A DNA stretch of 11,708 nucleotides from NCBI GenBank assembly GCA_029069015.1, contig JAIEBL010000343.1:1-11708 (forward strand), written 5' to 3'. A model generated the notes under the pieces. That model was not told where the DNA came from and did not search any database. It saw only the letters and a program-made list of their open reading frames with translations. The translations under genes and the position numbers were made by a program. Shown here in pieces: positions 1 through 5,716 of this stretch. The stretch comes from Clostridiales bacterium (GTDB taxonomy: Bacteria; Bacillota; Clostridia; Christensenellales; Pumilibacteraceae). Position 1 is the first letter of the stretch; every line of letters starts with the position of its first letter.

Positions 1-296
1 AAGCGGCAAAGTCGATTCGCGAAGACTACCTGCACCAAAACGCATTCCACGAAACGGATAACTACACGTCACCCGCAAAACAGTTCAAAATGCTCAAACT
101 GATCATCGATTATTATCGGTTCGGTACGGAAGCGTTGGAACGGAATTGCGATTTGGACGAGATATTGAATATTGCGGTGCGCGAAAAAATCGGACGCAGC
201 AAGTATATTCCCGAGAGCGAAATCGACACGATTGATGCGATCGAAGCGGATATGAAGGCGCAGCTTGCCGATCTGAAAGCGAAAGAAGATTTTTAA
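1..296 (+). CDS. ntpA: V/A-type ATP synthase subunit A, C-terminal fragment
   Basis: This is the last 97 residues of the catalytic A subunit of a V/A-type (Na+- or H+-translocating) ATPase. The reading frame is open from base 3, and the gene starts upstream of the window. The helical C-terminal domain is recognisable from REDYLHQNAFHETDNYTSP followed by KQFKMLKLIIDYY, a conserved segment in A subunits after the nucleotide-binding domain. The Walker motifs lie upstream and cannot be checked. The stop is TAA at 294-296. Subunit B begins 34 bp later, so the two are almost surely co-transcribed. The identification rests on this segment plus the B and D genes that follow. Whether Na+ or H+ is the coupling ion cannot be told from this part. 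Confidence 0.93.
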   Translation, partial: AAKSIREDYLHQNAFHETDNYTSPAKQFKMLKLIIDYYRFGTEALERNCDLDEILNIAVREKIGRSKYIPESEIDTIDAIEADMKAQLADLKAKEDF

Positions 297-330
297 GACG
301 TAGCGCAAAGGGAAGCGAGGACAATAAAGA

Positions 331-1710
331 ATGTTGAAAGAATACCGCACAATCAAAGAGGTAGTCGGCCCCTTAATGCTCGTAGAGAACGTTGAGGGTG
401 TCAAGTACAACGAGCTTGTGGAAATCGAACAAGCGGACGGCGAAATCCGACAGGGCAAAGTGCTCGAAGTCAACCGCGACCGCGCGCTCGTGCAGCTTTT
501 CGAGGTGAGTCAAGGGCTTAAAATTTCCTCGGCAAAAGCACGCTTTTTGGGTAAAAGTATCGAGCTGAACGTTTCGCCCGATATGCTCGGACGCGTGTTC
601 GACGGTATGGGGCATCCCAAAGACGGCGGTCCCGAACTGATACCCGAAAAGAGCGTGGACGTGAACGGGCAGCCCATCAACCCCGCGGCGCGCGACTATC
701 CCAACGAATTTATTCAGACGGGTATTTCGGCAATCGACGGACTCAACACGTTGGTGCGCGGACAAAAACTTCCCGTGTTCTCGGCAAGCGGTCTGCCGCA
801 CGCCAACCTTGCGGCGCAGATCGCGCGGCAGGCAAAGGTCTTGGGGCAGGACGGAAAGTTCGCCGTTGTGTTTGCCGCGATCGGCATTACCTACGAAGAA
901 GCCGACTTCTTTATCAGCGACTTTAAAAAGACGGGCGCGATCGACCGCGCCGTGCTGTTTATGAACCTTGCGTCCGACCCCGCAATCGAGCGTATCGCAA
1001 CGCCGCGTATTGCGCTTTCGGCGGCCGAGTATCTGGCGTTTGACCTCGGCATGCACGTGCTCGTTATCATGACGGATATCACGAACTACGCAGAAGCCAT
1101 GCGCGAAGTGAGCGCCGCCCGTAAAGAAGTTCCGGGGCGCAGAGGTTATCCTGGGTATATGTATACCGACTTAGCTTCTCTTTACGAACGCGCGGGCAGA
1201 ATCCGCGGCAAGGAAGGTTCGATCACGCAGATTCCCATTCTGACGATGCCCGAAGATGATAAAACGCATCCCATTCCCGACCTTACGGGCTACATTACCG
1301 AGGGGCAAATCATTCTTTCCCGCGAGCTGTACAAAAAAGGGTTCAATCCGCCCATTGACGTTTTGCCTTCGCTCAGCCGCTTGAAAGACAAGGGCATAGG
1401 AAAGGGAAAGACGCGCGAAGATCACGCCGATACGATGAACCAGCTTTTTGCGGCGTATGCGCGCGGCAAAGAAGCAAAGGAACTGAGTGCCATTTTGGGT
1501 GATGCGGCGCTGACTGACGTGGATAAGAAATACGCCAAATTCGCCGAAGAGTTCGAGCGCAAATACGTATCGCAGGGCTTCGACCAAAGCCGCGATATCG
1601 AAGAAACGCTCACGATCGGTTGGGAACTGTTGGCACTGCTGCCCAAAACCGAGTTGAAGCGTATTAAAGACGAATACATTGAAAAATATTTGCCCGCTTT
1701 GGAAGAATAG
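331..1710 (+). CDS. ntpB: V/A-type ATP synthase subunit B
   Basis: This is the non-catalytic regulatory B subunit, alternating with A in the cytoplasmic A3B3 hexamer of the rotary V1/A1 sector. The length of 459 residues is normal for the family. An N-terminal beta-barrel begins at [15 protein letters not shown]. In place of a Walker A loop there is the degenerate SASGLPH segment (about 151-157), as expected for B subunits. The ATP synthase alpha/beta signature [10 protein letters not shown] lies at about 340-349, and R350 immediately after it is in the position of the arginine finger that reaches into the A-subunit site (family knowledge). The motifs EEADFF and the '[15 protein letters not shown]' region are also typical. 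A GCGAGGA ribosome binding site precedes the ATG by about 10 nt. It sits between subunits A and D in one operon. Confidence 0.97.
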   Translation: MLKEYRTIKEVVGPLMLVENVEGVKYNELVEIEQADGEIRQGKVLEVNRDRALVQLFEVSQGLKISSAKARFLGKSIELNVSPDMLGRVFDGMGHPKDGGPELIPEKSVDVNGQPINPAARDYPNEFIQTGISAIDGLNTLVRGQKLPVFSASGLPHANLAAQIARQAKVLGQDGKFAVVFAAIGITYEEADFFISDFKKTGAIDRAVLFMNLASDPAIERIATPRIALSAAEYLAFDLGMHVLVIMTDITNYAEAMREVSAARKEVPGRRGYPGYMYTDLASLYERAGRIRGKEGSITQIPILTMPEDDKTHPIPDLTGYITEGQIILSRELYKKGFNPPIDVLPSLSRLKDKGIGKGKTREDHADTMNQLFAAYARGKEAKELSAILGDAALTDVDKKYAKFAEEFERKYVSQGFDQSRDIEETLTIGWELLALLPKTELKRIKDEYIEKYLPALEE

Positions 1711-1747
1711 TCCATTGATATAGTTAAGGAGCAGGACAGTACCGAAA

Positions 1748-2374
1748 ATGGCAAGACTTGCGGTAAACCCCACGCGCATGGAACTGCGGCGACTCAAAAC
1801 GCGCTTAAAGACCGCCACGCGGGGGCACAAACTGTTAAAAGATAAATCGGACGAAATGGTTCGCCGTTTTATGGAATATATTCGCGTTAACAAAGAATTA
1901 CGCGAAGAAATCGAGAAGGACGTGGGGCACGCCTTGCGCTCTTTCATGCTTGCCCGCGCCGTGTGTTCGGCAGAGGATATGGAGCAGGCGCTTGCCATGC
2001 CGAAAATGCATATTACGGTCGACGCCGAAACCCAAAACGTAATGGGGATAGACGTACCGTCCCTCTCATTATCCGTTCCCAAAGCCGAAGACTTGTTGCC
2101 GTATGCCTTTTCGTCCGCACCGTCCGACCTCGATGCCGCCGTCATCGAGCTTTCCACGCTCATGCAAAAGCTCTTGCGCCTTGCCGAAGTGGAAAAAACC
2201 TGCAATATGCTCGCCGACGAAATCGAGCGCAATCGCCGCCGCGTTAACGCTTTGGAAAACGTACTGATCCCGAACTTGGAAGAAACCATTAAATATATTT
2301 TAATGAAGCTTGACGAAAACGAACGCGGGAATATTACGAGGTTGATGAAGGTTAAGTCCATGATGAACAATTAA
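1748..2374 (+). CDS. ntpD: V/A-type ATP synthase subunit D
   Basis: This is the central-stalk D subunit, the counterpart of F-type gamma. Its long N- and C-terminal helices form the coiled-coil rotor shaft inside A3B3. The 208-residue length is usual. The family signature is near the N-terminus: NPTRMELRRLKTRLKTATRG, followed by HKLLKDKSDEM. The C-terminus is a second long helix with RRRVNALENVLIPNLEET, also characteristic. Two purine-rich sites precede the ATG: AAGGAG at 1726-1731 (spacing about 16, long) and AGGA at 1733-1736 (spacing 11), so the nearer one is probably used. It is the last gene of the visible ATPase operon. No F or G subunit follows; any further subunits must lie upstream. 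Confidence 0.96.
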   Translation: MARLAVNPTRMELRRLKTRLKTATRGHKLLKDKSDEMVRRFMEYIRVNKELREEIEKDVGHALRSFMLARAVCSAEDMEQALAMPKMHITVDAETQNVMGIDVPSLSLSVPKAEDLLPYAFSSAPSDLDAAVIELSTLMQKLLRLAEVEKTCNMLADEIERNRRRVNALENVLIPNLEETIKYILMKLDENERGNITRLMKVKSMMNN

Positions 2375-2438
2375 GCTTTTTGGGTTTAAAAAGCTGAGAA
2401 AAAACTTTTATCCGCTTTTTGGAGTGCCCAAAAAGCTT
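2374..2438 (+). other. Mutually exclusive hairpins directly after subunit D
   Basis: The segment AGCTTTTT (2374-2381), overlapping the subunit D stop codon, can pair with AAAAAGCT at 2388-2395 across a 6-nt loop. The longer AAGCTTTTTGGG (2373-2384) can instead pair perfectly with CCCAAAAAGCTT at 2427-2438 across a 42-nt loop. GCTTTTTGG (2414-2422) can also pair with CCAAAAAGC (2428-2436) across a 5-nt loop. The transcript can therefore adopt either two small adjacent hairpins or one long-range stem. No U-run follows, so this does not look like a plain terminator. It may be a 3'-end stability or processing structure, or a decayed repeat. Confidence 0.55.
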
Positions 2439-2452
2439 GGCAAAAAGGCATG

Positions 2453-2486
2453 AAGAGGGGACACTTTCGATTGTGTCCCCTCTTTC
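2453..2486 (+). terminator. GC-rich hairpin, candidate terminator of the ATPase operon
   Basis: A perfect 12-bp stem pairs AAGAGGGGACAC (2453-2464) with GTGTCCCCTCTT (2473-2484) around an 8-nt loop. The stem is strong, but only a short TTT precedes CAAAA, so the U-tract is poor. It lies about 80 bp after subunit D and is the best candidate for the operon end. It could instead be an RNA-stabilising hairpin or a repeat arm. Confidence 0.5.
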
Positions 2487-2504
2487 AAAACACCCCCGCA
2501 ACGA

Positions 2505-2562
2505 CAAGGCTGCCGCCTTGACTGCTTATTATAAGCAAAGAATGAGAAGCCGTAGTGGCTTC
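2505..2562. repeat. Three small hairpins in series
   Basis: Three short inverted repeats follow each other: CAAGGC/GCCTTG (2505-2510/2515-2520), TGCTTA/TAAGCA (2523-2528/2532-2537) and GAAGCC/GGCTTC (2546-2551/2557-2562), with loops of 4, 3 and 5 nt. They run directly into the palindromic repeat that follows. No coding signal or U-tract is seen. They look like modules of an intergenic repeat, but no other copy occurs in this window. Confidence 0.5.
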
Positions 2563-2648
2563 GTCATTGCGAGGCATTTATGCCGAAGCAATCCAGATCG
2601 TCAAGTGTCTTCCAGATTGCTTCGTCGCTTTGCTCCTCGAAATGACAG
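2560..2648. repeat. Palindromic repeat copy 1 (arms beta/alpha)
   Basis: An imperfect palindrome begins GTCATTGCGAGG (2563-2574) and ends CCTCGAAATGAC (2635-2646). A central stem pairs CGAAGCAATC (2584-2593) with GATTGCTTCG (2615-2624). The left arm contains its own mini-hairpin, GGCAT-TT-ATGCC (2573-2584). The left arm (2560-2596) is identical over 37 bases to the reverse complement of the right arm of copy 3 (9689-9725). The right arm matches the left arm of copy 2 with two differences over about 31 bases. Its right terminus reads CGAAATGACA, the ending otherwise used by the second palindrome type at 2669-2755, so this copy is a mosaic. No transposase is encoded nearby. Confidence 0.85.
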
Positions 2649-2668
2649 TTAGGGACGGCGTGCCCTTT

Positions 2669-2755
2669 TGTCATTTCGACCGAAGTGAACGCAGTGAACG
2701 AAGCGGAGAAATCTAAAAGAGATTTCTCGACTCGCTCCGCTCGCTCGAAATGACA
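2669..2755. repeat. Second-type palindromic repeat (GTCATTTCGA family)
   Basis: The terminal inverted repeat is perfect: TGTCATTTCGA (2669-2679) with TCGAAATGACA (2745-2755). The core is a 9-bp hairpin, GAGAAATCT (2706-2714) and AGATTTCTC (2720-2728), with loop AAAAG. The arms between terminus and core differ in length and sequence. The left arm contains a short direct duplication, AGTGAACG twice, and the right arm is CTCGCTCCGCTCGC. It is related in termini but not in core to the GTCATTGCGAG elements. It appears to be a non-coding dispersed repeat. Confidence 0.85.
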
Positions 2756-2778
2756 GCGGAGATTCTCTACCGCATAAT
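2750..2778 (+). promoter_or_regulatory. Candidate promoter with a -35 in the repeat terminus
   Basis: ATGACA (2750-2755) is one base from the consensus TTGACA. After exactly 17 bp comes CATAAT (2773-2778), one base from TATAAT. The -35 is formed by the last six bases of the palindromic repeat at 2669-2755. Transcription would start near 2785, giving a leader of roughly 58 nt for the lipoprotein gene at 2843. This is a sequence match only; the adjacent CATAAT at 2794-2799 has no good -35. Confidence 0.4.
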
Positions 2779-2793
2779 TCTGCATTCTTAATT
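2777..2793. repeat. Left 17-bp inverted repeat flanking the small lipoprotein gene
   Basis: This AT-rich 17-mer (ATTCTGCATTCTTAATT) matches the reverse complement of 3512-3528 at 16 of 17 positions. The two copies face each other around the lipoprotein gene 2843-3508. This one ends about 50 bp before the start codon. Confidence 0.65.
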
Positions 2794-2842
2794 CATAATT
2801 CTGCTTTCTCCCCGCATATCTATTAGAAAAGCGAGGTGGGGT

Positions 2843-3508
2843 ATGCGAAAAAAGGCGTTTTTGGTTTTGACTCTGTTTTTCAGTTTGTTTCTTTTCGGTT
2901 GCGGCGGAGGAAATCTACATAAATACGAATCCAACATATCGGAACTGCGGGAACACTTATTTGCGGCGGAAAGCGCGGGGTATAAGATCACGGCGGTATC
3001 TGGTGTGCGCGAAGACCCCTATGAAATGGACGGGCGCAGCGAAAAAAAACGCGCTTTTACCGTCGTGACGGTTATCCCTGCGCAGTATGCGGCGGGGCAG
3101 ACGCTTACGTACCGCGCCGAGTGCGGGGACAAAACGTTTGAGGGGGATTTGTTGCCGCATCCGTTTGCAGCGCAATTTTCGGTAGACCTGCCGTTCACCG
3201 CGACCGAGCCGTTTTCCTTTACGGTCATCGACAAAACCGAAACTTCTTTCACGCTCGAAAAGGTGGTTACGGGCGACGCGATCGGCGCGGAAAAAGCACT
3301 CACCATTGCGCTCGAAAAGCTCAAAAAAGACCTTGCGCGCTTTAAAAGCAAGGGTAAACTTCACGCCGAAATCTACGTGCGGCTTATCGAGAATACCACT
3401 TCGGGTGAGGGCGGCTACTTTTGGTACGTGGCGTTTGTGTCGGACGCCGATTCGATTGCCGTTTTGCTCCATGCGGATACAGGGGCTGTCGCGGCTACGA
3501 GAGTATAA
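2843..3508 (+). CDS. Small lipoprotein with PepSY-like C-terminus, function unknown
   Basis: I do not recognise this 221-residue protein. It starts with a lipoprotein signal: MRKK, a hydrophobic stretch (about 5-19) and lipobox LFGC with the lipid-accepting cysteine at 20, so it should be anchored to the outer face of the membrane. Residues 30-145 are mostly predicted beta strands with no motif I can name. Residues 148-221 have a helix (GAEKALTIALEKL), then strands with YFWYVAFVSD and VLLHADTGAV, the pattern of PepSY-like domains, which are often inhibitory or peptidase-associated modules; this is a weak resemblance. A GAGGTGG site at 2833-2839 lies 3 nt before ATG, which is close. The gene stands alone, bracketed by repeats on both sides, with a terminator downstream. 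Confidence 0.8.
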   Translation: MRKKAFLVLTLFFSLFLFGCGGGNLHKYESNISELREHLFAAESAGYKITAVSGVREDPYEMDGRSEKKRAFTVVTVIPAQYAAGQTLTYRAECGDKTFEGDLLPHPFAAQFSVDLPFTATEPFSFTVIDKTETSFTLEKVVTGDAIGAEKALTIALEKLKKDLARFKSKGKLHAEIYVRLIENTTSGEGGYFWYVAFVSDADSIAVLLHADTGAVAATRV

Positions 3509-3511
3509 ACA

Positions 3512-3528
3512 AATTAAGAATGTAGAAT
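3512..3528. repeat. Right 17-bp inverted repeat flanking the small lipoprotein gene
   Basis: AATTAAGAATGTAGAAT starts four bases after the lipoprotein stop codon and is the inverted partner (16/17) of 2777-2793. The following bases repeat the GTAGAAT word once more and continue into AATTCAGAATT, so the area is a short degenerate tandem of an AT-rich word. Confidence 0.65.
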
Positions 3529-3561
3529 GTAGAATTCAGAATTTGGGAGAAGCTTTTACTG

Positions 3562-3655
3562 TTGTCATTGCGAGGAGCGAAGCGACGAAGCAATCCGGGC
3601 CCCAACCCGCTTTTTCTCCGGATTGCTTCAATAACAAGTTGTCTCGCAATGACAA
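3562..3655. repeat. Palindromic repeat copy 2 (arms alpha/gamma)
   Basis: The termini form a perfect 13-bp inverted repeat, TTGTCATTGCGAG (3562-3574) and CTCGCAATGACAA (3643-3655). The central stem is a perfect 12 bp, GAAGCAATCCGG (3587-3598) and CCGGATTGCTTC (3618-3629). The left arm is the alpha module (GAGCGAAGCGAC between terminus and stem). The right arm is the gamma module, matching the left arm of copy 3 over 36 aligned bases with 29 identities in inverse orientation. No open frame is convincing across it. Confidence 0.88.
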
Positions 3656-3671
3656 AGGGGGACGCATTTGT

Positions 3672-3704
3672 CAAGTCGGTTGGATAGGCAGCCGACTTGT
3701 TTTT
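3672..3704 (+). terminator. Rho-independent terminator after the small lipoprotein gene
   Basis: An 11-bp stem with one G-U pair, CAAGTCGGTTG (3672-3682) with CAGCCGACTTG (3689-3699), has a 6-nt loop and is followed immediately by TTTTT (3700-3704). This is a textbook intrinsic terminator. It lies 164 bp after the lipoprotein stop, so the transcript would include palindromic repeat copy 2. Confidence 0.85.
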
Positions 3705-3764
3705 CTTGCAGTCGGATATAACGCCGTACCACATGGAAAAAATTCATTTATTTATATGCCGCAC

Positions 3765-3796
3765 TTGACAGGTCGGGCGGTATATATCATTATTAT
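3765..3796 (+). promoter_or_regulatory. Candidate promoter of the three-lipoprotein operon
   Basis: A perfect TTGACA lies at 3765-3770. With 17 bp spacing the -10 would be CATTAT (3788-3793, 4/6); an alternative TATTAT at 3791-3796 (5/6) has a 20-bp spacer. Its position after the terminator at 3672-3704 and about 70 bp before the ribosome binding site fits the operon start. No clear operator or attenuator is visible in the leader to 3864. Confidence 0.5.
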
Positions 3797-3864
3797 AAAA
3801 GGTAAAAATGGATACGGGTAAAACTGTATCAATAGCAGTATTTAATTAGGGAAAGGAGAATGAG

Positions 3865-5688
3865 ATGAGCAAGGCGAAAAGACTGGTCGGTATAGTTTTT
3901 GCTGTGCTTTTTGCTGTTTCTGCTTTCGGCTGCATGGCGCGCACGGTGCCTACGCCTTTGGAAATCGCAGGGCAAACGCAGCAGAGCGGTGCAGCTTTGC
4001 AAAATGACGGCACGGCGCTTACCGCCGCAGGCGACGAATTGTCTGCATACTTGTTTGTATACTTTGTGAGCGATTCCGGTACGGACGGCGAGCAAATTTA
4101 CTTCTCGGTGTCGCAAAACGGTTATACGTGGGAACCGCTCAAGAACGGTACGCCCATTTTAAAAAGCACCGTGGGCGAGCACGGCGTGCGCGATCCGCAC
4201 ATCATTCGCAAACACGATAACAGCGGCTTTTATATCATTGCCACCGACTTATCCATCGATCACGGGCATGACTATTCCGATAACGAACATCGTCTAGCTT
4301 GGAACAACGGCGAGTACGTTGCGTGGGGCACCAGCCAGACGGAGGGCAGCCGTGCGATTATCGTATGGGATTCGGACGACCTCGTGACTTGGAAAAATAT
4401 GCGTAGGTGTGAGATTGCGCGCGAGAACGCAACCTGTACTTGGGCGCCCGAATCGATTTGGGACGAAGAAAAGGGGCAGTACATGGTGTTCTGGGCTTCA
4501 AAGACAAGCGAAGATTGGAAACAGCGTATTTACCGTTGCTATACGTCCGATTACGTAAACTTTTCCGAACCCGAAGTATATATCGAGCGCGACGTGAGCT
4601 ATATCGATACGACCTTTATCCAAGAAGGCGAGTGGTATTACCGTTTTACCAAAAACGAAGATACCAAGTATATTATCATGGAAAAGAGCAAATCACTCTC
4701 CGGTCCGTTCTTGGCGGTTGACACATATACGATTAATGGTGAGCCGGGTATGGATTATACCAAAAATTACGGGGACAAGGTGAGAACCGGTTTTGAAGGG
4801 CCTACCGGGTTTAAGATGAACGGGGAAGACAAGTGGATGTTGTTGCTCGACGGTTTGAACGAACAGCAGGGTTACAAACCGTTTGTTACCGATGACCTCG
4901 ACTCGGGAAAATTCGTTTCGGCGGCCGCCTTCGACTTCGGCGGCGTGGATTTCCGTCACGGTTCCTGCATTCCCATTACGGGGACGGAGTACATGAACTT
5001 GCTGAAAACGTACAACAACGAACCCGATGCCGGTAGCGGCGAGCTTATCTTCTCGCTTGACTTCGAAAACGGTTTGACGTCGGGCGGCACGAAGGGCAAA
5101 GCAACGGCAATCGGCACCGTGCAGTACGAGGCGGAAGGCTATAAAGGCAAGGCTGCGAAAGTAAGCGGCGTGAACAATTATATTGAAATCAGCGGTAATG
5201 ACGGTGATCATCCTCTTAAAGGACTTACCGAAGCGACGATTTCGTTTGCTGTCAAGACGTATGCCAAATCGTGGGCGTTCTACGCGGCGCCGTCTGCTGC
5301 AAAGCCCAGCTATCAGAATGAAAAATATCTCGGTGTGATTTGGGGTGATAGCAATTCGTCGGATTTAGCGGTGCAACGCTGGTATAATAGCGGAAGCCGA
5401 GGGCCTGCGGCCAATGCGAAGGACTTATCGGCGGGCGTATGGCATCATATCACGATTTCCTGCCATGAGGGAACTACCGTTCTGTACGTAGACGGGCAGC
5501 GTAAAGCAGGCGTGTCCGCAAATAGGACGCTGAGCGGGCTGCTCGGGAACGATCCGATTGCGCAAATCGGCAAGGCAAATTGGGATGACGGCGAATACAG
5601 CAATATGCTGATCGACAGCTTTAAGATTTATAATTACGCCATGAACAGAGTGCAAGTTGCCGCGCATTATGCGGCGGAAAAAGCTTAG
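3865..5688 (+). CDS. GH43-type glycosidase lipoprotein with C-terminal LamG domain
   Basis: This is a 607-residue surface lipoprotein, probably cleaving alpha-L-arabinofuranosyl or beta-xylosyl linkages in plant or host glycans; the exact substrate cannot be read off. A signal peptide ends in AFGC, with the lipid cysteine at 23. Residues about 60-385 look like the five-bladed propeller of glycoside hydrolase family 43. VRDPHII has D110 as likely general base, CTWAPESIW has E196 in the usual pKa-modulating Asp position of WAPD, and FEGPTGF has E311 as likely general acid. Residues about 393-600 are a LamG/concanavalin-like domain (SLDFENGL, VWHHITIS, LYVDGQ, IDSFKIYN), probably carbohydrate binding. 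The start is fixed by AAAGGAG at 3852-3858, 6 nt before ATG. The next gene starts 28 bp downstream. Confidence 0.85.
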   Translation: MSKAKRLVGIVFAVLFAVSAFGCMARTVPTPLEIAGQTQQSGAALQNDGTALTAAGDELSAYLFVYFVSDSGTDGEQIYFSVSQNGYTWEPLKNGTPILKSTVGEHGVRDPHIIRKHDNSGFYIIATDLSIDHGHDYSDNEHRLAWNNGEYVAWGTSQTEGSRAIIVWDSDDLVTWKNMRRCEIARENATCTWAPESIWDEEKGQYMVFWASKTSEDWKQRIYRCYTSDYVNFSEPEVYIERDVSYIDTTFIQEGEWYYRFTKNEDTKYIIMEKSKSLSGPFLAVDTYTINGEPGMDYTKNYGDKVRTGFEGPTGFKMNGEDKWMLLLDGLNEQQGYKPFVTDDLDSGKFVSAAAFDFGGVDFRHGSCIPITGTEYMNLLKTYNNEPDAGSGELIFSLDFENGLTSGGTKGKATAIGTVQYEAEGYKGKAAKVSGVNNYIEISGNDGDHPLKGLTEATISFAVKTYAKSWAFYAAPSAAKPSYQNEKYLGVIWGDSNSSDLAVQRWYNSGSRGPAANAKDLSAGVWHHITISCHEGTTVLYVDGQRKAGVSANRTLSGLLGNDPIAQIGKANWDDGEYSNMLIDSFKIYNYAMNRVQVAAHYAAEKA

Positions 5689-5716
5689 GCCGTTGCCTGA
5701 TAAGAGGAGAAAAGAT

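Noticed and set aside
1171..2370. 399-codon minus-strand open frame across ATPase subunits B and D
   Set aside because: It spans two certain + strand genes and the gap between them, and encodes low-complexity Ser/Arg-rich sequence; it is a shadow.
2419..2785. Short open frames on both strands in the repeat region after subunit D
   Set aside because: Their translations are made of palindromic repeat sequence (for example RFAPRNDS), have no ribosome binding site, and appear in similar form at other repeat copies.
2560..3655. CRISPR array
   Set aside because: The repeats are few, palindromic, differently oriented and separated by hundreds of bases or a gene; no regular spacers and no cas genes.
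3860..3868. Two-codon open frame ATG AGA TGA overlapping the GH43 start
   Set aside because: It sits only one base after the ribosome binding site, and the overlap with the real start is readily explained by chance; there is no evidence it is translated.
5657..5716. Upstream in-frame start for the BspA-like protein
   Set aside because: It lies inside the end of the GH43 gene, would put a charged tail before the lipoprotein signal, and lacks a ribosome binding site; 5717 has all expected features.
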